A stretch of DNA of 17,452 bases from the NCBI GenBank assembly GCA_038231815.1, contig JBBRKQ010000083.1, forward strand, positions 1 through 17,452. Reading direction: 5' to 3'. This document shows, piece after piece, positions 7,482-14,875 of the stretch. Below the pieces are notes generated by a model that searched no databases, had not been told where the DNA came from, and saw only the letters and a list, made by a program, of their open reading frames with translations. A program made the translations under genes and the position numbers. Each line of letters opens with the position of its first letter. Positions within the stretch are counted from its first letter, which is position 1. Source of the stretch: CAILKP01 sp038231815. GTDB taxonomy: Bacteria; Planctomycetota; Phycisphaerae; Phycisphaerales; UBA1924.

Positions 7482-8754
7482 ATGTCCCCACCCGTCCGGC
7501 TGACCTCACTTGACACGTTCCGCGGCCTGACCGTTGCGGCGATGATTCTCGTCAATAACCCGGGCTCCTGGAAAACAATCTGGCCGCCACTCCGCCACGC
7601 CAGTTGGCACGGCTGCACGCCCACAGATCTGATCTTCCCATTTTTCCTGTTCATCGTCGGCGTCTCGATGGCGATGACCCACGGCAAACGCGACGGCACC
7701 GCGGCAATCAACCCGGACCTCGCCCCGTCAACTCTGCATCGCCTTGCCGTCGTCCTTCCCCGCATCTTTCAGCGGGCCGCCACGCTCGTCGCCCTAGGCC
7801 TGCTCTTGAATTGGTTCGGCAAATGGGGCTTCGCCGAGCTTCGCCTGCCCGGTGTCCTCCAACGTATCGGGATTTGCTATTTTTTGGCAGCAGTCTTCAT
7901 CGAACTTTTTCCTCGCCGCTGGCAGTGGGGGGTCCCGCTACTGCTCATCGCACACTCCGGGCTGCTCTGGCTTCTTAGGCCCTTACCAATTGACCCGACC
8001 TGGCCCGCATCACTCGCCGAGGCGGCGAATCTGCAGAAACTCATTTGATGATTCAATTTTCTCCCCCGCTCACTTGTACCGAGGCTCTAAAACAGACCCT
8101 GAAGGCCTGCTCGGCACACTCACGGCGCTGGTCACGGTCCTCTGTGGCCTCTGGTGCGGCGGCGTGATTCAGCAGGCTACACAAACCCGCACTCAGCCCT
8201 CAGCAATCCGTCGTTTGCTCTTCGCCGGGTCATGCGCACTGCTTGTCGGTTACACGGCCGCCGGGTTTCCCGTCCCCGGCGGTGATTCTGGCTGGTTCAC
8301 AACATCATCCACTTGGGCAACGGGTTGGGCGATGCCGCTCAATAAGCCCTTGTGGAGCGCAAGCTACACGCTCGTGACCGCTGGTCTTGCAGCAATCGCA
8401 CTGGCGGGGCTGTTCGGAGTGCTTGATACGGCCTCTACCCCAAGCGCGGCTTGGCGTCACTCGCTGGCAAAGGGGCTTGATGGTGCCCGCGCCATCGGTC
8501 GCAACGCAATGCTCGTGTTCGTGGGCTCTGGCCTCCTGGCCAGAATCATGGCGATGATCCCGGCACCGTTTGCAATCGAAACCGCCGGAAAGGCCGCCCA
8601 ACGAACTGATCTAAAAACTTGGATCTTCGAAGCCGGCCTTGCACCGCTGTTCGGTCCCATGCTCGCATCGCTGGTCTTCGCGCTCTGCAACGTCGCATTA
8701 TGGATCCTCATCGCCATCGCTCTAGACCGCCGAAGGCTGTACTGGCGAGTTTGA
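7482..8754 (+). pseudogene. Heparan-alpha-glucosaminide N-acetyltransferase-like membrane protein, frameshifted
   Basis: Multi-pass membrane acyltransferase of the HGSNAT/COG4299 (YeiB-like) type, which moves acetyl groups across a membrane onto sugars. The first half (7482-8048) has the family start SLDTFRGLTVAAMILVNNPG and the motif RHASWHGCTPTDLIFPFFLF, whose His is in the family's active-site region. It stops at a TGA (8046-8048). The second half continues in the +1 frame from about 8047 with DDSIFSPAHLYRG, DPEGLLGTL, NKPLWSASYTL and GRNAMLVFVGSGLLARI, all typical of the family. Removing one T from the run at 8044-8046 restores a 423-residue protein with about ten membrane segments. The ATG at 7482 fits homologues; an upstream TTG at 7365 is less likely. 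The lesion may be a real recent mutation or a sequencing error. Confidence 0.85.
8041..8050 (+). other. Single-base frameshift site in the HGSNAT-like gene
   Basis: The sequence CATTTGATGA gives KLI-stop in the first frame. With one T fewer, CATTGATGA reads KLIDDSIF and joins the two halves exactly as the family expects. There is no classical X-XXY-YYZ slippery heptamer, so programmed frameshifting is unlikely. A one-base insertion in a T-run is the simplest reading. Confidence 0.85.
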
Positions 8755-8810
8755 AAACGCCGCATCTCCCCACGCACTGCCACATCTATCCGTAGCAGGA
8801 ACCACAGTTC

Positions 8811-9338
8811 ATGATCGAGATTCTCCCCGCACACCAAGGCCACCTGCTCCAAGCCGCCGCTATTTTGTTCCGGGACTACGCCCAGGAAGTCGCACCCCTC
8901 TGTGGCCAGTCGCTCGCCCATCAGAACATTGATGTGGAGCTCGCGGCCTTGCCCGGAAAATACGCGCCGCCAACTGGTGGAATGTGGCTCGCACGCATCA
9001 CATCCTCCGAGCAGTCTGACACTTCCTTTGCCGGTTGTGTCGCGATACGTCCCCTCCAGCTCCCCGGCGAAACATCAAGTCGCACCTGCGAACTAAAGCG
9101 AATGTACGTCGCACCCGCCGCCCGCGGTCGCGGCATCGGCGTGGCCCTCTGCCAGGCAGCCATCAATTTCGCGGCCAGCGCCGGCTACAGCGTCATCAAG
9201 CTCGACACCTCCGCATCCATGCACCCAGCCATCGCCCTGTACCGGGCCGCCGGATTCGTGCCGTGCGAGCGCTACAACGATGATCCCATGGCCGACACGC
9301 TCTGGTTTGAACTGCAACTCGGTGATACGCTCCATTAG
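8811..9338 (+). CDS. GNAT-family N-acetyltransferase
   Basis: A 175-residue cytosolic acyltransferase that would transfer acetyl from acetyl-CoA to an amine. The acetyl-CoA-binding motif A is clear: LKRMYVAPAARGRGIGVAL, with the R/Q-x-x-G-x-G/A loop at residues 105-110. It is followed by the typical HPAIALYRAAGFVPCERYNDDP, where Tyr144 is in the position often used as general acid. The end WFELQL also suits the family. The substrate cannot be told from sequence. It starts at an ATG 56 bases after the HGSNAT-like gene and lies 40 bases before the TPR gene, so it is probably in the same transcript. Confidence 0.9.
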   Translation: MIEILPAHQGHLLQAAAILFRDYAQEVAPLCGQSLAHQNIDVELAALPGKYAPPTGGMWLARITSSEQSDTSFAGCVAIRPLQLPGETSSRTCELKRMYVAPAARGRGIGVALCQAAINFAASAGYSVIKLDTSASMHPAIALYRAAGFVPCERYNDDPMADTLWFELQLGDTLH

Positions 9339-9378
9339 AGCACGTCCGCGCTGATCAACCTCAGCTTTCCACCCATCC

Positions 9379-11157
9379 ATGCCTCCACCCCTTGAACAAC
9401 TTGATGCACTCATCGGCGCCGGCAGGTTTCAGGAAGCCGAGAAGTTCGCCGCATCTTTGCTCCAGCGCCGCGGTTCGGATCTGGATGCCCTCGGCGCCAT
9501 GACCTTCCTGCTGCTGAAGCGCCGCGAGTTCGTGCGAGGCGAACACTTCGCCCGCCGCACGCTCGAACTCGTCCCCGACAATCCCGAGGCCATGACCAAT
9601 CTCGGCGCAGCGCTCAGCGAACTCGGTCGATTCAGCGAAGCCCTGCCGCACCTGCAAACAGCCCTGAATATGCTGCCGCACTCAGAGATCGTGCGCGGCC
9701 ATCTCTGCGGCACCCTAGGTGAACTCAAGCGATTCGAAGAATCACTCCGCATCGCATCCGATGGTCTGGCGGGTGCTCCACACTCCGCCCCGCTCAACGC
9801 GTTCGCGGCGCTGGCCTGCTCCCGCTTGGGCCAGGCGGCAGATGGCCTGCGCTTCATCAACCGCGCCTGCGAACTCGCCCCCGGAAACGCGCCGTACTGC
9901 TCAAGCCGCTGCACCATCGCCAGCTACGTACCGGATCTCACGGCCGATCAGGCCAGACATTTCGCCATCGAACACGCAAAGGCAATGCAGCTGCGCTATG
10001 GCCCACCGCTCGCTCCATCCGCACTGCTCACCTCCGCAGCCAGTGTTCCCGCCGGCACCACCCGCCGCCTCCGCGTCGGCATCATCTCGCCCGACTTGCG
10101 TCACCACGCCGTCGCGGCCTTCATCGGCCCGTTCATTCGCAGCTACGACCGCTCCCAAATCGAACTTTCGCTCTATCACAGTGGCAGCCTGATCGACGGT
10201 GTCTCCCGCGAATTCAAAGCCGCGGCCGACGCGTGGCTCCACGTCCACGGCTGGAGTTATGTTAAACTCACCGAGACAATTCGTGCGGCCAAAACAGATG
10301 TCCTCATCGACCTGGCCGCTCACTCACTCTGCAACGCTCTCCCCACCTTCCAAATGCGGGCCGCTCCCGTGCAAATCACATTCTGCGGCTTCCCCGGTTC
10401 CACCGGCCTCCCCGCGATGGACTATCGCCTGACCGACCGACTCACCGACCCACCGGATGTCTCCCCCGAGCAAGCCTTCACAGAGCGATTGCTCTACCTG
10501 CCCACCACCAGCCATTGTTTCGCCCCGTTGTCGCCCCTGCCCGATGTCGCGCCATCACCGGTCAGCGGGGGGAATCCGCTCACCTTCGGTTCCCTGAGTT
10601 CTCCCATGAAACTCAACGAATCGCTCCTGAAATCTTGGGCCGCCATCCTCCAGCAGCTCCCCGCCAGCCGCCTGCTCATCAAGCACGAACAACTCGCAAC
10701 CGAGTCAGACCGCGCACATCTCGCCCGTCGTGCCGCCGCCGCCGGAATTCCGCTCCACCAACTCATGCTTGAACCGCCCGCCGCCGGTTCCGGCACCCTG
10801 CCCGAGCAGTATTCGCGTGTCGACATCGCCCTGGACACCGCACCCTACACCGGCACAACCACAGTGTGCGAAGCCCTGCTTATGGGCGTTCCCGTCATCA
10901 CCCTCCGCGGCAACCTCACCCCGGGGCGTGTCGGCGCCGCAATGCTCACCATGGCTGGCTTAGAAGACCTGATCGCCACCACCCCGCAGCACTACCAAAA
11001 CATCGCCGTCCAGCTCGCCACCAAATTGCCCCGCCTCAAAACCCTCCGCTCCACGCTGCGGCAGCAAGTGCAGTCCTCACCCTTATGCGACGAAAAAACA
11101 TTCGCCCGCGACCTCACCGAGACACTGCTGGCCCTGCGTCCTGAGGCCACCGTTTGA
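9379..11157 (+). CDS. TPR protein with O-GlcNAc-transferase-like (GT41/SPINDLY-type) domain
   Basis: A 592-residue soluble protein. Residues about 1-170 hold roughly four tetratricopeptide repeats (the best is 67-100, DNPEAMTNLGAALSELGRF...). Residues about 230-585 match the GT41 glycosyltransferase. The hallmarks are RVGIISPDLRHHAV (candidate catalytic His at 242/243), the DLAAH...ALPTFQMRAAPVQ block at 311-332, FPGSTGLPAMDYRLTD, TFGSLSSPMKLNE, Lys435 in LLIKHE (equivalent of the nucleotide-contacting Lys), and the nucleotide-sugar loop YTGTTTVCEALLMGVPVITL. Such enzymes move GlcNAc or another sugar from a nucleotide donor onto proteins or glycans. The usual DLAGHT is DLAAHS here, a mild divergence. 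Neighbouring acyltransferases hint at surface glycan work, but the target is unknown. Confidence 0.92.
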   Translation: MPPPLEQLDALIGAGRFQEAEKFAASLLQRRGSDLDALGAMTFLLLKRREFVRGEHFARRTLELVPDNPEAMTNLGAALSELGRFSEALPHLQTALNMLPHSEIVRGHLCGTLGELKRFEESLRIASDGLAGAPHSAPLNAFAALACSRLGQAADGLRFINRACELAPGNAPYCSSRCTIASYVPDLTADQARHFAIEHAKAMQLRYGPPLAPSALLTSAASVPAGTTRRLRVGIISPDLRHHAVAAFIGPFIRSYDRSQIELSLYHSGSLIDGVSREFKAAADAWLHVHGWSYVKLTETIRAAKTDVLIDLAAHSLCNALPTFQMRAAPVQITFCGFPGSTGLPAMDYRLTDRLTDPPDVSPEQAFTERLLYLPTTSHCFAPLSPLPDVAPSPVSGGNPLTFGSLSSPMKLNESLLKSWAAILQQLPASRLLIKHEQLATESDRAHLARRAAAAGIPLHQLMLEPPAAGSGTLPEQYSRVDIALDTAPYTGTTTVCEALLMGVPVITLRGNLTPGRVGAAMLTMAGLEDLIATTPQHYQNIAVQLATKLPRLKTLRSTLRQQVQSSPLCDEKTFARDLTETLLALRPEATV

Positions 11158-11187
11158 CCGCTCAGCGCCGCTCCAGCCCTACCAGAA

Positions 11188-11204
11188 CGGGCCCCGCTGG
11201 CCCG
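11188..11204 (+). terminator. GC-rich hairpin after the GT41-like gene, possible terminator
   Basis: CGGGCC(CCGCT)GGCCCG forms a perfect 6-base GC stem about 30 bases past the stop. No T-tract follows, so it would be at best a factor-assisted terminator. Confidence 0.3.
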
Positions 11205-11236
11205 GTACCCTCACCCAAGCCGGCACCGAGCGATCC

Positions 11237-11267
11237 TTGCACGTCCTGTTTTACATAAAATTTATTC
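11237..11267 (+). promoter_or_regulatory. AT-rich promoter-like tract upstream of the hutH-like gene
   Basis: An isolated AT-rich stretch (11248-11267, including TTTTACATAAAATTTATT) stands out in GC-rich surroundings, with TTGCAC at 11237 just ahead. Spacing to the best -10-like hexamer (TAAAAT at 11256) is only 13, so the boxes are not consensus. It lies about 110 bases before the hutH-like ATG and is the likeliest promoter position for that gene. Confidence 0.25.
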
Positions 11268-11374
11268 TCGGACCTTTTGTCTGGCGGGCGTGTCCGCCCC
11301 GCTTGGCTTCGTCTCCGCACCCATCCGCCACTTAAGCCGCCCCCGCACCCTGACCCTGTCAAGACTTCCACCCA

Positions 11375-13000
11375 ATGCCACGCAACGCCAAAGTACGCGC
11401 TCGCTCTTCGAAATCCGCCCGCCCTGCACGTACCCGCCGGGTACAGGCGCTCTCCCTGACTCCCGGCAGCATTTATCTTGACGATGTCGTCAGCGTTGCC
11501 CGCCACGCCAGGCCCGTGGCGATCTCCGCCGCCTCCATCGCGGCCATGAAGGTTTCGCGGGCCGTGGTTGAGGCTCGCCTGAAGGACGGCAAGCCGTACT
11601 ACGGCATCAACACCGGCTTCGGCTCGCTGGCCAACAAGCGCATAGCTGATGCTGATTTGGCCCAGTTGCAGCTGAATCTGGTCCGCTCGCACTCTGCTGG
11701 GGTTGGTGCCCCACTGCCCATCGAAACCGTCCGCGGCATGATGCTGCTGCTGTGTGCTTCGCTTTGCCGGGGTCTGTCGGGCGTGCGGCCGGTGCTGGCG
11801 GAGCAAATCCGGGTTATGTTAAACTCGGGGCTCACCCCGGTGGTTCCCTCGGTCGGGTCGGTCGGGGCCTCGGGTGATCTTGCTCCGCTGGCGGCCATCG
11901 CCTGCACACTCATCGGTGAGGGTCACGTCTTTACCGGGGCTGACACCGCTGCCAAACCTGTGCCCACGGCCAAGGCCTTCGCCGGGGCGGGCATCAAGCC
12001 CATCACGCTCGCCGCCAAAGAGGGCCTTGCGCTCATCAACGGCACGCACCTCATGGCCGCTGAGGCCGCCTTGCTGGTGGCCGATGCTTCGCGGCTGCTG
12101 GGGGCCGCCACCATGGCGCTTGCCATGTCCATCGATGCCTGCCGGGCCACCGATACATTCCTTGACCAGCGGCTGTACCGGGCTCGCAACAACTCCTGCG
12201 GGCTCATCGTTGCGCTGCAGGTTGCCAGCATGCTCGAGGGCAGCACGATCCTGACTAGTCACCTTGAAAACGACCCGCGCGTGCAGGACCCATACTCGCT
12301 GCGGGCCGGCCCCACCGTGCTGGGCGCTGTGTTCGCATCGCTGGCCAGCATCGAGCAGGCCGCCGCCGATGAGCTTCGCGCTGTGACTGACAACCCGCTT
12401 GTCATCGCCAAGGGCACCCACGGCGATGCCGAGCAGAGCTTCACCTCCGAGGATGATGCCATCATCTCAGGGGCCAACTTTCACGGCATGCCGCTGGCCA
12501 TCCCGCTCGATCATCTTTCCATCGCTCTGTGCCACATCGCCGGAATTTCTGAGCGGCGCAGCTACCTGATGACCGGCGCTTTTGAGCCCGAGAGCAATCT
12601 CAAACCGTTTCTAGCGCCCCAGCCCGGCTTGCAGTCGGGGCTGATGATCGCCCAGTACACCGCCGCGGCGTGCTGCAATGAACTCATCGGCCTGGCCAAC
12701 CCCGCCAGCGTGGCCAACATCTCCACCTGCGCTGGCATGGAAGATTACAACTCGTGGGGCCCCCGCGCTGCCGCCAAGGCGCGCCGGGCCATCGAGCTGT
12801 GCACGAGTGTGGTCGCCATCGAACTGCTCATCGCCAGCCAAGCCATTGAGCTGCACCGCCCGCTGCGCTCGGGCCGATCTGTCGAGGCCGCGCACAAGTC
12901 CATCCGTAGCATCGTCCCCCCACTGCTGGCCGACCGCGCGCTCTCCGCCGACATTGCTGCAATCGCCCAGCTTATACGCAGCGGTGGTCTGGGCCGTTAA
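11375..13000 (+). CDS. hutH: Histidine ammonia-lyase-like MIO enzyme
   Basis: A 541-residue cytosolic member of the HAL/PAL/TAL family, which removes ammonia from histidine (giving urocanate) or a related aromatic amino acid. The MIO cofactor triad is Ala165-Ser166-Gly167 in GSVGASGDLAPLA. Catalytic Tyr76 lies in YYGINTGFG. The selectivity position reads RSHSAGVG with His106, as in histidine lyases (tyrosine lyases use HL, phenylalanine lyases FL). INGTH at 221-225 and VQDPYSLR at 303-310 are also present. One key loop is odd: the usual QEDHVSM is MEDYNSW at 455-461, so only Glu456, Asp457 and the Ser are kept. A basic extension of about 25 residues precedes the normal start; no alternative start lies before Met58. 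No hutU, hutI or hutG is near, so histidine use is probable but not certain. Confidence 0.88.
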   Translation: MPRNAKVRARSSKSARPARTRRVQALSLTPGSIYLDDVVSVARHARPVAISAASIAAMKVSRAVVEARLKDGKPYYGINTGFGSLANKRIADADLAQLQLNLVRSHSAGVGAPLPIETVRGMMLLLCASLCRGLSGVRPVLAEQIRVMLNSGLTPVVPSVGSVGASGDLAPLAAIACTLIGEGHVFTGADTAAKPVPTAKAFAGAGIKPITLAAKEGLALINGTHLMAAEAALLVADASRLLGAATMALAMSIDACRATDTFLDQRLYRARNNSCGLIVALQVASMLEGSTILTSHLENDPRVQDPYSLRAGPTVLGAVFASLASIEQAAADELRAVTDNPLVIAKGTHGDAEQSFTSEDDAIISGANFHGMPLAIPLDHLSIALCHIAGISERRSYLMTGAFEPESNLKPFLAPQPGLQSGLMIAQYTAAACCNELIGLANPASVANISTCAGMEDYNSWGPRAAAKARRAIELCTSVVAIELLIASQAIELHRPLRSGRSVEAAHKSIRSIVPPLLADRALSADIAAIAQLIRSGGLGR

Positions 13001-13241
13001 GCCGGGGCCACACCCAAGCGGTTCGAGGCCAAACCACACCACCCAATGGCCAAGTTGCGCACCCGCGAACTGGGAGGCCACAAGCCGCATTCGGGATCAG
13101 CCGGAACGATGGCACATCGCACCGGCCTGTACGTGGTCCGCCCGGAGTGCGGCATCGCAAGCCGAAGCACCGATGCCGCCATCGCGAGTAATGTTTGCGC
13201 TCCGGCAAATACCGCATCCGCCCCCGGCAACATCGTGGCCC
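13001..13241. other. Intergenic stretch after the hutH-like gene with a 9-bp hairpin
   Basis: No confident gene. GCGGCATCG (13149-13157) pairs perfectly with CGATGCCGC (13171-13179) over a 13-base loop, without a T-tract; it may be a terminator for the hutH-like gene or a binding site. The rest of the stretch up to the repeat array shows only random-looking frames. Confidence 0.45.
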
Positions 13242-13642
13242 CGGCATTCCAACCCGCTGCGCAGGCTTGCAAACTCGTTCCGTAGGCTCGCAAACTCAAT
13301 CCGCAGGCTTGCAAACTCGTTCCGCAGGCTCGCACACTGAGTCTGCGAGCTTACAAACTCACTTTGCAGGCTCGCTAACTCGTTCCGCAGGCTTACAAAC
13401 TCAATCCGCAGGCTTTCAAACTCGTTCCGCAGGCTTGCTCGCCGAGTGTGCAGGCTTGCCGATGCGTGCTGCAAGCCCGCCAACTCACCCGGATGCCCTA
13501 ATAACCTACTCGCACGACTTGATAACCCACGCGCAGACCTCGGCAACTCATCCGTCGCGGTTTCGCGGCGATCCGCACCGCCCCGAGCATGCAGTCCACC
13601 ACTCCCAGGCGCCTCCGCACCCGCCAGCCGCCCAGCCCGCAA
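13097..13642 (-). CDS. Doubtful coiled-coil protein encoded across the 21-base repeat array
   Basis: A 181-codon minus-strand frame stays open through the whole tandem repeat. Residues about 29-134 read as heptads, with units such as SLRNEFA and SLRIEFA, giving a regular L/F spacing expected of a coiled coil. The stretches before and after the repeats are Gly/Ala/Arg/Cys-rich, look like translated noncoding GC-rich DNA, and match no family I know. No clear Shine-Dalgarno was identified. The same bases are also nearly open on the + strand, so the frame may be a by-product of the repeat. Unknown function if real. Confidence 0.3.
   Translation of the reverse strand: MRAGRLAGAEAPGSGGLHARGGADRRETATDELPRSARGLSSRASRLLGHPGELAGLQHASASLHTRRASLRNEFESLRIEFVSLRNELASLQSEFVSSQTQCASLRNEFASLRIEFASLRNEFASLRSGLECRGHDVAGGGCGICRSANITRDGGIGASACDAALRADHVQAGAMCHRSG
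13242..13556. repeat. Array of about fifteen 21-base tandem repeats
   Basis: Direct tandem units with period 21, consensus on the + strand close to AGGCTTGCAAACTCGTTCCG plus C. Units from 13263 to 13430 are best preserved. Two variant types (TCGTTC and TCAATC in the middle) partly alternate. Units decay from 13431 to 13556, and one degenerate unit precedes at 13242. There is no spacer between units, so this is a minisatellite-like array and not CRISPR. Variation concentrates at positions 6, 9, 15 and 21 of the unit, the wobble positions of both the + frame reading RLANSFR and the - frame reading SLRNEFA. This hints at a coding past. Confidence 0.9.
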
Positions 13643-13770
13643 ATCACAGCGATGTTCGCCGGCAGCGCAGAATCTGCCGCTGTGCCGGAAGAAAGTTCAA
13701 TTAAGTCAGCCCGCCCCGTGCCTGCCGATTCCGCGCTCGGCACGCCGCAGCGCTCATCAACCCGCCGGGC
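13643..13770. other. Intergenic stretch between the repeat array and the pilin-like gene
   Basis: No gene is supported. A bulged hairpin lies at 13659-13688 (arms CCGGCAGCGCAG and CTGC-GCTG-CCGG with two small bulges, loop AAT). A weaker GCCGA/TCGGC stem lies at about 13726-13743 on the downstream side of the pilin-like gene. Either could end transcription, but neither has a T-tract. Confidence 0.35.
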
Positions 13771-14733
13771 TCACGGCCGCAAATCCGGGAACACCACCGT
13801 GTACTCCGAGTTGTTGTACGCCGGCACCAACCACGGCCGCTGGGCGGCGTTGGGGTCGTTCTCGCCGCCGGGAATAATCGTCAGGTACTTGGCGTGGCCA
13901 TCTAAAAAGCCCACGATGGCTTTGTTGCTGTCGCCATAGCCGTTGATGATCTTGGCGTTGTTGGACACCTGATTGATGGTGATGTCGCAGTACTCATCGT
14001 TGATCCAGATCATCCGTGAGGGCGCAAATCCATCGGCGGTCTTGAGCCGAGCGCAGCCCAGCTTCCAGGCTTTAGTCCAGTCACCACCCACAATCCTGGT
14101 GGTCTGAAAGAACCATTTCACCTGCACCAAATAGCTTGTGCCCACATCCTCATAGCACGATGAGTTGTCATAGTTTGGTGTGGCCACACCAAACGATGGC
14201 AAGAACGCATCCCACGTCTGCTGATGGCCGATCCGGTCGGATGGGTCCCGAAAGACCGGGATCTGAAACTCCGAGCGGGTCTTTGCATCCGTCGCCGTCG
14301 GGTACGGCCCGGAATACACGTACGGGTTCAGCGGCCGGGCCTTGGGATTGATGTCAAATATGCCGCCGCTGCGGGTCCACCATGTCGAGGTGAATTTGCC
14401 CCAGCCGCCCCACGTAATCCACGCGTTAATGGTCGCGGGCACCGGCACACCAGTCGGCACCACCGGCAGCGAACCTTTGTTGTCGGCCTGATAGCTGGCC
14501 CCCGCCGTACCGATGGAGCGGATGTTGGCCAGCGACACGGCCTGATACGCCGCCAGCCGGGACTTGCGCAGCGATGGCAGCAAGATGCCGATGAGCAGCG
14601 CAATAATCGTAATGACCACCAGCAGCTCGATGAGCGTAAAGCCTCGCCCGGTCGCTCGGTCTAGCGGCGATGGTGCGCTCGTGGCACGATGGTCACAGCA
14701 GCGGGCGGCCGATACGGCGGATGATTTTTTCAT
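13771..14733 (-). CDS. Type IV pilin-like / type II secretion pseudopilin-like protein
   Basis: A 320-residue protein with a classical prepilin signal: GRG|FTLIELLVVITIIALLIGILLPSL, predicted cleavage after Gly31, Glu at mature position 5 (Glu36), and one N-terminal membrane helix of about 20 residues. The leader before the cleavage site is long (31 residues) and partly basic, as is common in planctomycete members of this group. The large soluble domain ends with VGFLDGHAKYL (FLDGH at 276-280), the short H/DG motif found near the C-terminus of many planctomycete prepilin-like proteins. A prepilin peptidase elsewhere would process it. The ATG has GAGG about eight bases upstream. It stands alone, with no pilus or secretion genes beside it, and is divergent from the deaminase-like gene. 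Its export partner and role are unknown. Confidence 0.9.
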   Translation of the reverse strand: MKKSSAVSAARCCDHRATSAPSPLDRATGRGFTLIELLVVITIIALLIGILLPSLRKSRLAAYQAVSLANIRSIGTAGASYQADNKGSLPVVPTGVPVPATINAWITWGGWGKFTSTWWTRSGGIFDINPKARPLNPYVYSGPYPTATDAKTRSEFQIPVFRDPSDRIGHQQTWDAFLPSFGVATPNYDNSSCYEDVGTSYLVQVKWFFQTTRIVGGDWTKAWKLGCARLKTADGFAPSRMIWINDEYCDITINQVSNNAKIINGYGDSNKAIVGFLDGHAKYLTIIPGGENDPNAAQRPWLVPAYNNSEYTVVFPDLRP

Positions 14734-14875
14734 GGCAGGACCTCAAAGAGTCGCCAGTCGCGATCCGAAGTGCGGGCAGATGCCCGGATGAGCCCAAAGC
14801 GTAGCCACCGCACCCCGGCCCCGGCGAACATCCCAAGCATTCGCATCACGCCCGTTGTGGCCGTACGCTCCGCCC

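Noticed and set aside
8040..8060. Programmed ribosomal frameshift in the HGSNAT-like gene
   Set aside because: No slippery heptamer or obvious downstream structure, and the family does not use frameshifting.
11162..11806. Minus-strand open frame overlapping the start of the hutH-like gene
   Set aside because: Gly/Arg/His-rich shadow of a well-supported coding strand.
13242..13556. CRISPR array
   Set aside because: Units are contiguous with no unique spacers and are not palindromic; this is a tandem repeat.
13195..13704. Plus-strand 169-codon frame through the repeat array
   Set aside because: Thr/Ser/His/Pro-rich translation with no structure pattern; substitutions between units are mostly non-synonymous in this frame.
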